Source: RGIG1828 sp045541875
GTDB lineage: Bacteria > Bacillota > Clostridia > UMGS1810
Length of the DNA stretch: 40,149 nt
Direction: 5' to 3'
NCBI GenBank assembly: GCA_045541875.1
Contig: JAZQJX010000015.1
Location: forward strand, 1 to 40,149
Positions 25,498 to 33,562 of the stretch are shown here, piece after piece. The notes beneath the pieces are model-generated. The model made no database searches and was not told the origin of the DNA. It saw nothing but the letters and a program-made list of their open reading frames with translations. Positions within the stretch are counted from its first letter, which is position 1. Every line of letters starts with the position of its first letter. The translations under genes and the position numbers were made by a program.

Positions 25498-26370
25498 GAA
25501 AGAAAATACACTATAGCAAATTTTAATATATCGGCAAAGTGGTCTGATGATGAGATACTCGAGAAAACACTCAAACCCTATGAAAAAGATTTTGATGGTG
25601 ACAGTGATATAAAGGTAAGCCTTTCCTATACAGACCTGCCAATTGTTGCAGATGGTAAATCGTACATGAAATTATCTGATAACAAGTTTTACTATCGTAC
25701 AGAAGATGGATATGATAATGTTCTTTATTATGATATTGTCTCGGGAAGTATAATATCAAAAGTATCATTCTCACCTGATTATTCCTCTGTGAAAATTCTT
25801 GCATATAATGTAAAAAATATATATGATATCGGATCTGATTATTATCTTCTGAATCTTTTTGATAATATGATGAGATACTGTATGCAGATGCACTCGTCCT
25901 TTGTTTTTCACTCTTCAGCAATTGGATGCAGTGATGGTGGGGTGGTGTTTTCCGCTGTTTCAGGAACAGGGAAGTCAACCCACACATCTTTGTGGCTCAG
26001 AGAATTTTCCGATGCATATATAGTTAATGATGATTCACCCATAATCAGACTTGAGAAAAGCGGTGATGTGAATCTTTGCGGAACACCATGGGCAGGCACA
26101 ACAGGTATTAATACAAACACGATAATCCCACTGAAAGCAATAGTTTTTCTTGAACGTGGAGAAAAAAATTCCATCGAAGAAATTGCACCAATAAAATCTG
26201 TAAGCCGTTTTATGGCGGGAGTGTCACCGGCACTCAATGCAGAAATGCTCAGTGAATCTTTTGACACTTTAAATAAAATACTTTCAAAGGTTCCATCATA
26301 TGTGCTTAGGTGCAACATGGAACCGGATGCGGCACACGTGGCAAGAGAAAAAATATTTAGTATACAATAA
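25498..26370 (+). CDS. HPr-kinase-like (HprK C-terminal fold) ATPase
   Basis: 290 residues from the ATG at 25498. The reading frame is open to an ATG at 25420 directly after the terminator, and neither start has a good ribosome site, so the start is uncertain. The Walker A loop GTGKST is at 156-161 within VVFSAVSGTGKSTHTSLW. FVFHSSAIG precedes it, followed by VNDDSPIIR and GTPWAGTTG. These match the HprK/PEP-carboxykinase-like kinases found in lasso (paeninodin-type) clusters, where they phosphorylate the precursor peptide. The N-terminal 120 residues are a separate beta-rich domain. No HPr gene is nearby. The likely substrate is a Ser/Thr of the 58-residue peptide (inference). Confidence 0.82.
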   Translation, partial: ERKYTIANFNISAKWSDDEILEKTLKPYEKDFDGDSDIKVSLSYTDLPIVADGKSYMKLSDNKFYYRTEDGYDNVLYYDIVSGSIISKVSFSPDYSSVKILAYNVKNIYDIGSDYYLLNLFDNMMRYCMQMHSSFVFHSSAIGCSDGGVVFSAVSGTGKSTHTSLWLREFSDAYIVNDDSPIIRLEKSGDVNLCGTPWAGTTGINTNTIIPLKAIVFLERGEKNSIEEIAPIKSVSRFMAGVSPALNAEMLSESFDTLNKILSKVPSYVLRCNMEPDAAHVAREKIFSIQ

Positions 26371-26384
26371 AAGGAGAGATAACA

Positions 26385-27998
26385 ATGAAAAAACTTATAT
26401 CAACACTGCTTTCTGTAGTCCTTGTCTTTTCATTTACTTTTTCTGTCTTTGCGAAAAACTTTACCGATTTGAATGCTGATCACTGGGCATACGAATATGT
26501 AAACGCTCTTGTAAATGACGGTACAATCAACGGATTTGAGGACGGAAGTTTCCGCCCTGCAGGAACTGTTACACGAGCAGAATTTGTAAAGATGATAGGA
26601 AAAGGTTCTTCAAGACGTGACGGAAACTTTGATGACGTGCCCGCAAGTCACTGGGCATATGAATATGTTATGACATCAGGTCTTGGTGCAGCATTTGATA
26701 ATATGTTTTGCCCGTCAACTCCCATAACAAGAGGAGAAGTGGCGATTCTTTTGTGGGAAAGAGCCGGATCACCCAAATCCGGAATGGTTCCTCCTGTCAT
26801 TTCAAATCAGTCATCAAAGCCGGAGGCAGCATCATGGGTATATGCAAACGGAATTATGACAGGTGATGACTATGTAAATCTCCGTCTTTCCGACACACTC
26901 ACAAGGGCAGAGGCATCAGCACTTATAGTAAGATCAAGAAATGTAAACAGCCAGACTCCTCAGACAAACTTCTATTCAAGTGTTGATTCAAAGATTTTTG
27001 AAAACACATATAACTGGCTTAAAGTTGTAGATAAGCCATATTCAGAAAGCAGTAAACTCACAAAGGGTGAAGTCGCAATGGCTGCTGCAAGGCTTTTGTC
27101 TGATAATACAAACCCTGATTATCCCGGAGTTTCTGCTACAATTTCATTTGAACATCCATATGCACAGGCAATAAATATGGCATCAAGATACTGGGCAGGT
27201 GAGGAAAATGACAATGCATCATATGCTGATAAAAATGCAACTGTTAAAGATGCAATAATTGCATTGACATTTGCTACCATCAGAACTTCACATACTTATG
27301 TACCATATGATGCAAAGGGCGGAATGTACTCCGAAATACAGTCTGCCAATGAACAGGAAACTGTATTTTTAAAAACTGCATATCAGAATGGAATATGCTT
27401 TAATTCTGATGGAAAAATCAATCCTGAAAAGGAAATTACTATGAAGGAGTTTGCATGTCTTCTTCTTGAATTTGACGGTTTTTCAGGATTCTACACAGGA
27501 GAGACAATCGGAAAGTATACCCATAATGTGGATTATAAGTTAAACACATCTGCAACATCTCTTCCTTCCAATGCATCTTCGTACATTTCAATTGTAGATT
27601 TTGCACCAAAGGCGGTATATGAAAAACCGTATATAGGAATGGTTTCATCTCCTGCTAAGACATATGCGGTTACGGAAGCATTTTATAAGGTGTTCAGAAC
27701 TGCTTTTTCTCAGATGTATGAAAGTTGCAAAAATAAGGGCACAGAGATAACAATTTCATTATGCCCTGTTTTAAGCACAGCAACAGATACCGGTTTTACA
27801 TTCAGAACAAAGATTACAGTTGTGGACAAAGGAACAAACTCAAAACTTTCTGACATCATAAGATGCGCAGACGGAAGTATTGGCGCAAAAGTTCTTGAAA
27901 ATGGTGAATCTTTCTGGATTGACATTGATACCGGAAGAGCTCTTACTGATGTTATCTTCAACCTTGAGGATATGTATGTGAGACAGTATATAGGATAA
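26385..27998 (+). CDS. S-layer homology (SLH) domain surface protein
   Basis: 537 residues. A signal peptide covers 1-22 (STLLSVVLVFSFTFSVFA). Three SLH repeats lie at about 24-72 (FTDLNADHWAYEYVNALVND), 80-128 (DDVPASHWAYEYV) and 145-190 (ASWVYANGIMTGDDYV...TRAEASALI). SLH domains bind pyruvylated wall polysaccharide. The remaining 340 residues include SLH-like pieces near 225-290 and 315-365, then a C-terminal domain of unknown fold (KTYAVTEAFYKVFRTAFSQM). The gene starts 14 bases after the kinase and 16 bases before the membrane protein, so it belongs to that operon. A role in displaying or receiving the cluster's product at the wall is inferred. Confidence 0.9.
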   Translation: MKKLISTLLSVVLVFSFTFSVFAKNFTDLNADHWAYEYVNALVNDGTINGFEDGSFRPAGTVTRAEFVKMIGKGSSRRDGNFDDVPASHWAYEYVMTSGLGAAFDNMFCPSTPITRGEVAILLWERAGSPKSGMVPPVISNQSSKPEAASWVYANGIMTGDDYVNLRLSDTLTRAEASALIVRSRNVNSQTPQTNFYSSVDSKIFENTYNWLKVVDKPYSESSKLTKGEVAMAAARLLSDNTNPDYPGVSATISFEHPYAQAINMASRYWAGEENDNASYADKNATVKDAIIALTFATIRTSHTYVPYDAKGGMYSEIQSANEQETVFLKTAYQNGICFNSDGKINPEKEITMKEFACLLLEFDGFSGFYTGETIGKYTHNVDYKLNTSATSLPSNASSYISIVDFAPKAVYEKPYIGMVSSPAKTYAVTEAFYKVFRTAFSQMYESCKNKGTEITISLCPVLSTATDTGFTFRTKITVVDKGTNSKLSDIIRCADGSIGAKVLENGESFWIDIDTGRALTDVIFNLEDMYVRQYIG

Positions 27999-28014
27999 GA
28001 TCAGGAGTAATCAT

Positions 28015-28662
28015 ATGAAAAAAACATATAGTTCATTTGTATACTGTATGCTTGGAGCATATGTGCTGAAGTTTATGGTAGACATAGTTATGATGGTGTA
28101 CAGTATATACGGTCTTGATAATTACTATTACGATGACTACTTTTTATTCATTCCTCAGATGGTTTCAACACTGTTTGTATTCCCATACTATGTTATGTTT
28201 TTTAAAGAAGAGTTTTATGGCATTATGATTAAACTTTTCACGATAATATTGCTATTTGTCCAGGTTGGATTTGCGGTACTTCTTGTATATGACCGTACAC
28301 TTGGATATGTGTTTTATTTTTCTGCAGTTGCTGCTTCTAATTTTTTCAATGCACTTTTCATTAAATGCAATATTATTCCCGAGAGAGATGCGGGTGGTTT
28401 TGAGTATGGACCAATGGTGTTTGAATTGACTTCTTTTGTGGTTATGGCAGTTTCCATATACTCGTTTTTCGCTGCTTTTCCCATCAGTTTTAATCACCTG
28501 GTTGGATACTGGGAGTATTATAACGTCAATTCCGCAGTAAAATTAAACATAATTTGTGAATTCGTTATGATATTGGTTATTTTTGCATGTTTGAGGAATA
28601 ATTGCAAGTATATTCGTGATATTACTGTTGGAGAAGAATTTATGTTGGAAGATATCCAGTAA
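28015..28662 (+). CDS. Membrane protein of unknown function
   Basis: 215 residues with six probable membrane helices (starting near residues 8, 44, 68, 92, 130 and 175) and many aromatic residues. A YYYDDYF loop follows the first helix. The short polar C-terminal tail ends GEEFMLEDIQ. I recognise no family or catalytic motif. It is the last gene of the kinase-SLH operon, 16 bases after the SLH gene. It could be an immunity or accessory membrane protein for the peptide system, but nothing in the sequence proves this. Confidence 0.75.
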   Translation: MKKTYSSFVYCMLGAYVLKFMVDIVMMVYSIYGLDNYYYDDYFLFIPQMVSTLFVFPYYVMFFKEEFYGIMIKLFTIILLFVQVGFAVLLVYDRTLGYVFYFSAVAASNFFNALFIKCNIIPERDAGGFEYGPMVFELTSFVVMAVSIYSFFAAFPISFNHLVGYWEYYNVNSAVKLNIICEFVMILVIFACLRNNCKYIRDITVGEEFMLEDIQ

Positions 28663-28733
28663 ATTCGGCAATTGCAACAATATAAACGGACTAAATTTAT
28701 GCAAAATGCCAACAAAACTTTTTTGGTTTTTAC

Positions 28734-28762
28734 TTGCAACTATTGGAATTATCTGTTATAAT
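28734..28762 (+). promoter_or_regulatory. Promoter of the HU gene
   Basis: TTGCAA at 28734-28739, 17-base spacer, TATAAT at 28757-28762, followed by a strong AGGAGG ribosome site before the ATG at 28800. Confidence 0.8.
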
Positions 28763-28799
28763 AACAATAGTTCAAAATATTTAGGAGGTAGTAGGTAGA

Positions 28800-29072
28800 A
28801 TGAAAAAAAGTGATTTAATTGCTAAAATAGCAGAAAAAGCAGAATTATCTAAAAAAGATGCTGAAAAAGCTTTAAATGCATTCATCGACAGCGTAACAGA
28901 CGCTCTCGTAGATGGTGACAAAGTTGTTCTCGTTGGCTTTGGTTCTTTCGAAACAAAGAAACGTGCTGCTAGAAAAGGTAAAAATCCTCAGACTGGCGCA
29001 GAAATCAACATTCCTGCAACAACAGTTCCTACATTCAAAGTAGGTAAAGCTTTAAAAGACGCTGTAAAATAA
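28800..29072 (+). CDS. hup: DNA-binding protein HU
   Basis: 90 residues, the standard size. Family features: MKKSDLIAKIAEKAELSKKD, GFGSFETKKRAARKGKNPQT and the DNA-binding arm ending in VPTFKVGKALKDAVK. HU bends and compacts DNA as a dimer. It is monocistronic, with its own promoter and terminator. Confidence 0.98.
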   Translation: MKKSDLIAKIAEKAELSKKDAEKALNAFIDSVTDALVDGDKVVLVGFGSFETKKRAARKGKNPQTGAEINIPATTVPTFKVGKALKDAVK

Positions 29073-29084
29073 TTCGTTTTTTAG

Positions 29085-29111
29085 TCCCCGCCCAAAAGGC
29101 GGGGATTTTTT
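29085..29111 (+). terminator. Terminator of the HU gene
   Basis: Stem TCCCCGCC / GGCGGGGA, loop CAAAA, then TTTTTT. Confidence 0.95.
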
Positions 29112-29225
29112 CGATTATGGAATTTTATATTGAGGTTTAATATGCAGGATGTTGTACGCCAAATTGTGTTTGCTGATTGAATGCAGTTTATTGGTCTGTT
29201 TTTTTGTCATATAAAATAAGTAATA

Positions 29226-29254
29226 TTGATTTTTCTTTCTACATATGTTAGAAT
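29226..29254 (+). promoter_or_regulatory. Promoter of the LOG-to-tmk operon
   Basis: TTGATT at 29226-29231, 17-base spacer, TAGAAT at 29249-29254, 21 bases before the first ATG. Confidence 0.65.
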
Positions 29255-29275
29255 TATTAAGAAAGGAATGATTGT

Positions 29276-29851
29276 ATGAGAATATGTGTATACGGTGCGT
29301 CAAGTGTAAAAACAGATGATAAATATATAAATGCAGTTGAATCCTTGTGTGAAACTCTTGCAAGAAAAGGCCATAGTCTTGTATATGGCGCAGGTGCGGC
29401 AGGGCTTATGGGTGCCGCTGCAAGAGGATTTACCCGTGGAGGCGGACACATAACAGGAGTTGTTCCCCACTTTTTTAATGCTGACGGAATTTTATATGAC
29501 AAATGCGATGAAATGATTCGTATGGAAACCATGCGTGAGAGAAAAAAGATTATGGAAGACAATGCAGATGTTTTTATCGTTGTTCCGGGTGGGGTTGGGA
29601 CCTTTGATGAATTTTTTGAAATTCTGACACTCAAGCAACTTGCCCGCCATTCAAAGGCAATTATTATATATAATCTTTTCGGGTATTACGATAAACTTCA
29701 GGAGTTTATGAAACATGCCATGGAAGAAAATTTTATCACACCCACAACCATGACTTTATACGAGATAACCGACAGCGCTGAAAAAATTGTTGAATATATT
29801 GATAATTATAAACCTGAAAACCTCACAATCAATGATACAAAATATATATAA
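29276..29851 (+). CDS. LOG-family protein (TIGR00730)
   Basis: 191 residues, a Rossmann-like fold. The family signature PGGVGTFDEFFE is intact, with LVYGAGAAGLMGAAARG and METMRERKKIM before it. LOG proteins hydrolyse cytokinin-type nucleoside 5'-monophosphates to base and ribose phosphate; in bacteria without cytokinins the natural substrate is probably AMP-like or damaged nucleotides. First gene of a six-gene operon that also includes dTMP synthesis genes. Confidence 0.93.
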   Translation: MRICVYGASSVKTDDKYINAVESLCETLARKGHSLVYGAGAAGLMGAAARGFTRGGGHITGVVPHFFNADGILYDKCDEMIRMETMRERKKIMEDNADVFIVVPGGVGTFDEFFEILTLKQLARHSKAIIIYNLFGYYDKLQEFMKHAMEENFITPTTMTLYEITDSAEKIVEYIDNYKPENLTINDTKYI

Positions 29852-29863
29852 AAGGAAATTAAA

Positions 29864-30388
29864 ATGGAAAACACACAAAAAACACCAAGAAAAGTATATA
29901 AAGACATTTTGGTAAAACTTCATAAATCTGCATTGGACAGAGGGTACATCATTAAAGATGCTATTATGGTGGAAGAACTTCTGGACATGGGATTTAAGTT
30001 CTCATCTGAGTGGATATCTGACACAGAGTTTTATGAAACCTTCAAAGGAAATATGGTGGGATATTATCTTGGGCTTTGCGTCAACTGCTTTGCCTGCGGA
30101 CTAAGCCTTGCTGATGCCTGGGCAGATGGCGGCGACAGACTTTCCAAAATTAAATATGATGAAATTTACGACGGCGGAGTATGGAATAATATTTTTGTGC
30201 TCATTGAGATGACCGATAATAATGAGAGAAAAGATTTTCAGAATTTTATGATTGAGATGTATGAAAAATGGGTTGTTGATATGAAAGACTGTTTTGAAAT
30301 GCCGGGCGCAAATGAATATATTTCCGTGAGTCTTGGTGCTTTTTTTCAACTTGGTGTCACCATGAGACTTGATATTCTGGGGTACTGA
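29864..30388 (+). CDS. Hypothetical protein
   Basis: 174 residues, no signal peptide and no family I recognise. It is acidic, helix-rich and aromatic-rich. It contains a middle GYYLGLCVNCFACGLSLADA stretch with three cysteines that is hydrophobic but probably a buried helix rather than a membrane span. It starts 12 bases after the LOG gene and ends 2 bases before the HD gene, so it belongs to this operon. A nucleotide-related role is only suggested by context. Confidence 0.7.
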   Translation: MENTQKTPRKVYKDILVKLHKSALDRGYIIKDAIMVEELLDMGFKFSSEWISDTEFYETFKGNMVGYYLGLCVNCFACGLSLADAWADGGDRLSKIKYDEIYDGGVWNNIFVLIEMTDNNERKDFQNFMIEMYEKWVVDMKDCFEMPGANEYISVSLGAFFQLGVTMRLDILGY

Positions 30389-30390
30389 AA

Positions 30391-30927
30391 ATGGCAGATT
30401 ATATATATACCGTATCAAAACGAAAATTCTATCCCACAAATCCCCAAAAAGATGATATAATAATTGAAGATGTTGCTCACGCACTTTCTATGCTTGCAAG
30501 AGCAAACGGACATTTTCCTTGTTTTCATTCTGTGGCACAACACTCAATTGAATGTGCAATAGAATCAGAAAAAAGAGGGCATAGCACAAAAATTACACTT
30601 GCGTGTCTTTTGCATGATGCAAGCGAGGCGTATATGTCAGATGTGACAACACCTGTTAAGAATAACCTTTCTGATTATTCGGAATTTGAAAATAAACTCA
30701 TAGACCTTATATATGAAAAGTATATAGGACCTCTTACAAAAGAGGAAAAAGATGTGGTTTATAGAATTGATAAAGACCTTTTGTACCATGAGTTTAAGCA
30801 CTATATGGGAATTGAACTTGGTAATGAGACCTCTCTTTTGTCAAATCCGGAATTTAAGTTTGAAGAATTTTCAAAGGTAAGGGACAAATATCTTAAGATG
30901 TTTTATGACCTTATCAGTAAACTATAA
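30391..30927 (+). CDS. HD-domain phosphohydrolase, YfbR-like 5'-nucleotidase candidate
   Basis: 178 residues. The metal ligands of an HD domain are visible: H in CFHSVAQHS, the HD pair in CLLHDASEAYMSD, and D in YRIDKDLLYHEF. The SVAQHS and ASEAYMSDVTTPVK segments resemble YfbR/YedO-type enzymes that dephosphorylate deoxynucleoside monophosphates. The position upstream of thyX and tmk supports a dNMP function. The exact substrate is inferred. Confidence 0.82.
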   Translation: MADYIYTVSKRKFYPTNPQKDDIIIEDVAHALSMLARANGHFPCFHSVAQHSIECAIESEKRGHSTKITLACLLHDASEAYMSDVTTPVKNNLSDYSEFENKLIDLIYEKYIGPLTKEEKDVVYRIDKDLLYHEFKHYMGIELGNETSLLSNPEFKFEEFSKVRDKYLKMFYDLISKL

Positions 30928-30950
30928 TAAAAAACTTTGGAGGAAGAAAA

Positions 30951-31694
30951 ATGTCAGACAAAGTAAATATACTTGGTGTTAAGGTGGATAAGGTAAATAT
31001 CTTTGAAGCATCTGATTCTATCATAAAATTTATAGAATCAGGTGACAAGGGCAGAAGTGTTTTTACACCTAATTCAGAAATTATCATGATGGCATACAGA
31101 GACGAATCTTTCAGGGATCTTTTGAATTCATCTGATCTTTTAACGGCTGATGGAATAGGGGTTGTATATGCATCAAGAATTGTAAAAAACCCCATAAAAG
31201 AAAGAGCCCCCGGATATGATATTGCCTGTGTGACTCTTGAAAAACTTTCAAAAAAAGGCGGAAGGGTATATCTTTTCGGCTCAAAGCCGGGAGTTGCCGA
31301 AAAAGCCGGTGAGAATATTACAAAAAAATATCCCGGAATAATAATTGCGGGATACAGCGACGGATATTTCAACGAAGAAAAAGAACAAACCATAATTGAA
31401 AACATAAACAGAGCAAACCCTGATCTTCTTTTTGTCTGCCTTGGTGCTCCGAAGCAGGAAAAATGGATTTCGGCTCACAAATCCGAACTTAATGCAGGAG
31501 TGTGTATGGGTATTGGCGGAAGTCTTGATGTTTTTGCAGGAACTGTAAAAAGAGCACCGGAGTTTTTCACTAAACACGGCATAGAGTGGCTTTACCGCCT
31601 GATGAAACAACCGTCAAGGTTTGTGAGAATGTTGGATCTTCCAAGATTTGCAATGAAGGTACTCTTAAAAGGAAGAAAGTTTAGTCAGGAATAA
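30951..31694 (+). CDS. WecG/TagA/CpsF-family glycosyltransferase
   Basis: 247 residues. Family motifs: FTPNSEIIMMAYRDESF, LLTADGIGVVYASRI, VYLFGSKPGVAEKAGENI, VCLGAPKQEKWI and GIGGSLDVFAGTVKRAP. Members transfer N-acetylmannosamine (or a related sugar) to lipid-linked GlcNAc in teichoic acid or capsule linkage units. In this SLH-bearing organism a wall polymer role is likely. It sits in an operon with nucleotide genes with no obvious shared function. Confidence 0.92.
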   Translation: MSDKVNILGVKVDKVNIFEASDSIIKFIESGDKGRSVFTPNSEIIMMAYRDESFRDLLNSSDLLTADGIGVVYASRIVKNPIKERAPGYDIACVTLEKLSKKGGRVYLFGSKPGVAEKAGENITKKYPGIIIAGYSDGYFNEEKEQTIIENINRANPDLLFVCLGAPKQEKWISAHKSELNAGVCMGIGGSLDVFAGTVKRAPEFFTKHGIEWLYRLMKQPSRFVRMLDLPRFAMKVLLKGRKFSQE

Positions 31695-31705
31695 GGAGAA
31701 GAAAA

Positions 31706-32464
31706 ATGAACGTAGAATTACTTCAGTATAATCCCGATTGTGAAAAAATTGTAGCAGCCGCGGCAAAACTTTGCTATTCATCATCAGAAATTGACGGCAT
31801 ATTAAACGGACTTGATCACGAGAAAACGGTGAATTTTATCGACAGACTTATGAGTCTCGGTCATGAAAGCCCCATAGAACATATAACCTTTACTTTTGGT
31901 ATTGAGGGTGTATCAAGAAGTCTTCTTGCCCAACTTACAAGACACCGCATAGCATCTTATAGTGTTAAAAGTCAGAGATATGTGAATGAGGGCCAGTTTG
32001 AATACATAATACCCAAAGAAATAGAAGCAGACGAAAAAGCAAAAGCAATTTTTGTAAAAGCAATGGAAGATGATGAAAAAACATATAATGAACTCACATC
32101 AATCCTAAAAGAAAAGCACTATAAGACTTTTATAGAAGAAGGCAACGATGAAAAAACAGCGAAGTCAAAGGCTGAGAAAAAAGCCATAGAAGATGCAAGA
32201 TATGTGCTTCCAAATGCTTGCGAAACAAAACTTATAGCCACATTCAATGCCCGCAGTCTCATAAATTTTTTTCATCATCGTTGTTGCGAAAGAGCACAGT
32301 GGGAAATAAGAGATATGGCGTGTGAAATGCTTAAACTTGTGAAAAAGGTCAGCCCCACCATATTTAAAGTTGCAGGTCCAAGATGCATAAACGGACCTTG
32401 CCCTGAGGGAAAAATGACTTGCGGAAAAATGCTTGAAAAAAGGAAAATATTTTTAGAGGAATGA
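31706..32464 (+). CDS. thyX: Flavin-dependent thymidylate synthase ThyX
   Basis: 252 residues. The ThyX motif RHRxxSxxxxSxR is intact, starting at R79 (RHRIASYSVKSQRY). The FAD and dUMP-binding segments HESPIEHITFTFGIEGVSRS, LPNACETKLIATFNARSL and the C-terminal IFKVAGPRCINGPCPEG are present. It converts dUMP to dTMP with methylene-THF, FAD and NADPH. The next gene (tmk) starts 3 bases after and phosphorylates its product. Confidence 0.97.
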   Translation: MNVELLQYNPDCEKIVAAAAKLCYSSSEIDGILNGLDHEKTVNFIDRLMSLGHESPIEHITFTFGIEGVSRSLLAQLTRHRIASYSVKSQRYVNEGQFEYIIPKEIEADEKAKAIFVKAMEDDEKTYNELTSILKEKHYKTFIEEGNDEKTAKSKAEKKAIEDARYVLPNACETKLIATFNARSLINFFHHRCCERAQWEIRDMACEMLKLVKKVSPTIFKVAGPRCINGPCPEGKMTCGKMLEKRKIFLEE

Positions 32465-32467
32465 AAA

Positions 32468-33148
32468 ATGGACAAAGATTATAAACTGATAGTCGTAGAG
32501 GGAGTGGATTCAAGCGGTAAAGCCACACAATCTGCTATTTTAAAAGAAAATCTTTTGAAACTCGGAAAAAAGGTTGAGAGTATAGAGTTTCCGAATTATG
32601 ATAGTGAAAGTTCTGCAGTTGTAAAAATGTATCTTGGTGGTGAGTTTGGTGATGATCCAAACGCGGTAAGTCCCTATGCGGCGTCAATGTTTTTTGCCGT
32701 AGATAGAATGGCGACTGTAAATGTTACAAAAAAAGAAATCTTCACAAACGGAAATATTGTTGTGGCGGACAGATACACCACATCAAATATGGTGCATCAG
32801 GCATCAAAAATAGATGATGCAGATAAAAAAAGTGAGTTTCTTGACTGGCTTTATGATATGGAATATGAAAAACTTTCTCTGCCAAAGCCGGATATGGTAA
32901 TATTTTTGGATATGCCCGTTGAAAATGCAAGAGAACTTATGGCAAAAAGAGCAAATAAGATAGATAATTCACAGGTCAAAGATATTCATGAAAGAAATGC
33001 GGATTATCTTCAGAAATCCTATGACAATGCTGTGTTTGTGGCAAATAAGTATGAGTGGACAACGGTGCATTGTGCAAAGGATGGAAAAGTGAGAAGTATT
33101 GAGGAAATATCTGAAGAAATACTTGCAAGAGTTAAGGAAATATTGTAA
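32468..33148 (+). CDS. tmk: Thymidylate kinase
   Basis: 226 residues. The P-loop is VEGVDSSGKATQS, with the DRY-type VADRYTTSNMVHQASK and the LID region ELMAKRANKI. It phosphorylates dTMP to dTDP. Ala at the usual second Thr of GKxTQ gives GKATQ, a common variant. Directly coupled to thyX. This branch of thymidylate kinases, with the GGEFGDDPNAVSPYAASMFF segment, is frequent in Clostridia. Confidence 0.93.
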   Translation: MDKDYKLIVVEGVDSSGKATQSAILKENLLKLGKKVESIEFPNYDSESSAVVKMYLGGEFGDDPNAVSPYAASMFFAVDRMATVNVTKKEIFTNGNIVVADRYTTSNMVHQASKIDDADKKSEFLDWLYDMEYEKLSLPKPDMVIFLDMPVENARELMAKRANKIDNSQVKDIHERNADYLQKSYDNAVFVANKYEWTTVHCAKDGKVRSIEEISEEILARVKEIL

Positions 33149-33154
33149 TATATG

Positions 33155-33184
33155 GGATGTAAAAATCAATAAGTTTTTACATCC
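33155..33184. other. Inverted repeat between tmk and tRNA-Arg
   Basis: An 11-bp perfect stem GGATGTAAAAA / TTTTTACATCC with an 8-base loop. No T-run on the + strand, so it is a weak terminator at best. It could mark the transcript end or a processing site before the tRNA. Confidence 0.5.
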
Positions 33185-33193
33185 TCAATATTT

Positions 33194-33267
33194 GCGCTTG
33201 TAGCTCAGTGGATAGAGCACCGGCCTCCGACGCCGGGTTGTCGCAGGTTCGACTCCTGTCAAGCGCG
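33194..33267 (+). tRNA. tRNA-Arg, anticodon CCG
   Basis: Full cloverleaf. Acceptor GCGCTTG / CAAGCGC, D stem GCTC / GAGC, anticodon stem CCGGC / GCCGG with loop CTCCGAC (anticodon CCG), T stem GCAGG / CCTGT (one G-U) with loop TTCGACT, discriminator G. CCA is not encoded. A terminator follows at 33269. Confidence 0.96.
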
Positions 33268-33268
33268 T

Positions 33269-33308
33269 CAAAATAAAAATCCTGTCGAAAGATAGGATTT
33301 TTATTTTG
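33269..33308 (+). terminator. Terminator of tRNA-Arg
   Basis: An 18-bp stem (one G-U) that begins CAAAATAAAAATCC and ends GGATTTTTATTTTG, tetraloop GAAA. It is symmetrical and could act in both directions. Confidence 0.85.
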
Positions 33309-33460
33309 TATTATTCATTTTTCATTATTCAATATTCATCATTCATTAAATGCGACAGGATTTTTTAATGAATAATGAATGATGAAACCGCTTCGCTGAT
33401 GAATAATTAATAATTGTGGAAGTTTTGCTTACGCAAAACATTGAATTGTAATATGCTTTA
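33309..33460. repeat. Extragenic ATTCATT-type inverted repeat
   Basis: ATTCATT/AATGAAT runs are arranged as an inverted repeat: TTCATCATTCATT at 33335-33347 pairs with AATGAATGATGAA at 33374-33386 around a copy of GCGACAGGATTTTT. A GTTTTGC / GCAAAAC hairpin follows at about 33423-33440. It looks like a dispersed extragenic (MITE-like) repeat. No protein is encoded. Confidence 0.6.
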
Positions 33461-33513
33461 ATATAAAATGGCACTAATGCAAAAATACGTCTGCATCTAT
33501 TATGAACGTGAAA

Positions 33514-33551
33514 GTCAACAAGAAGCACCCATAGGGGTGTTTTTTGTTGAC
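33514..33551. other. 17-bp hairpin (terminator-like)
   Basis: GTCAACAAGAAGCACCC pairs over 17 positions (two G-U) with GGGTGTTTTTTGTTGAC around a 4-base loop. It lies at the left side of the tRNA-derived repeat. Confidence 0.6.
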
Positions 33552-33562
33552 CATAAATAGAA

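Noticed and set aside
21751..26370. Complete lasso peptide cluster
   Set aside because: RRE, kinase, exporter and a YxxP peptide are present, but no asparagine-synthetase-like cyclase or transglutaminase-like B2 protease is encoded in the window.
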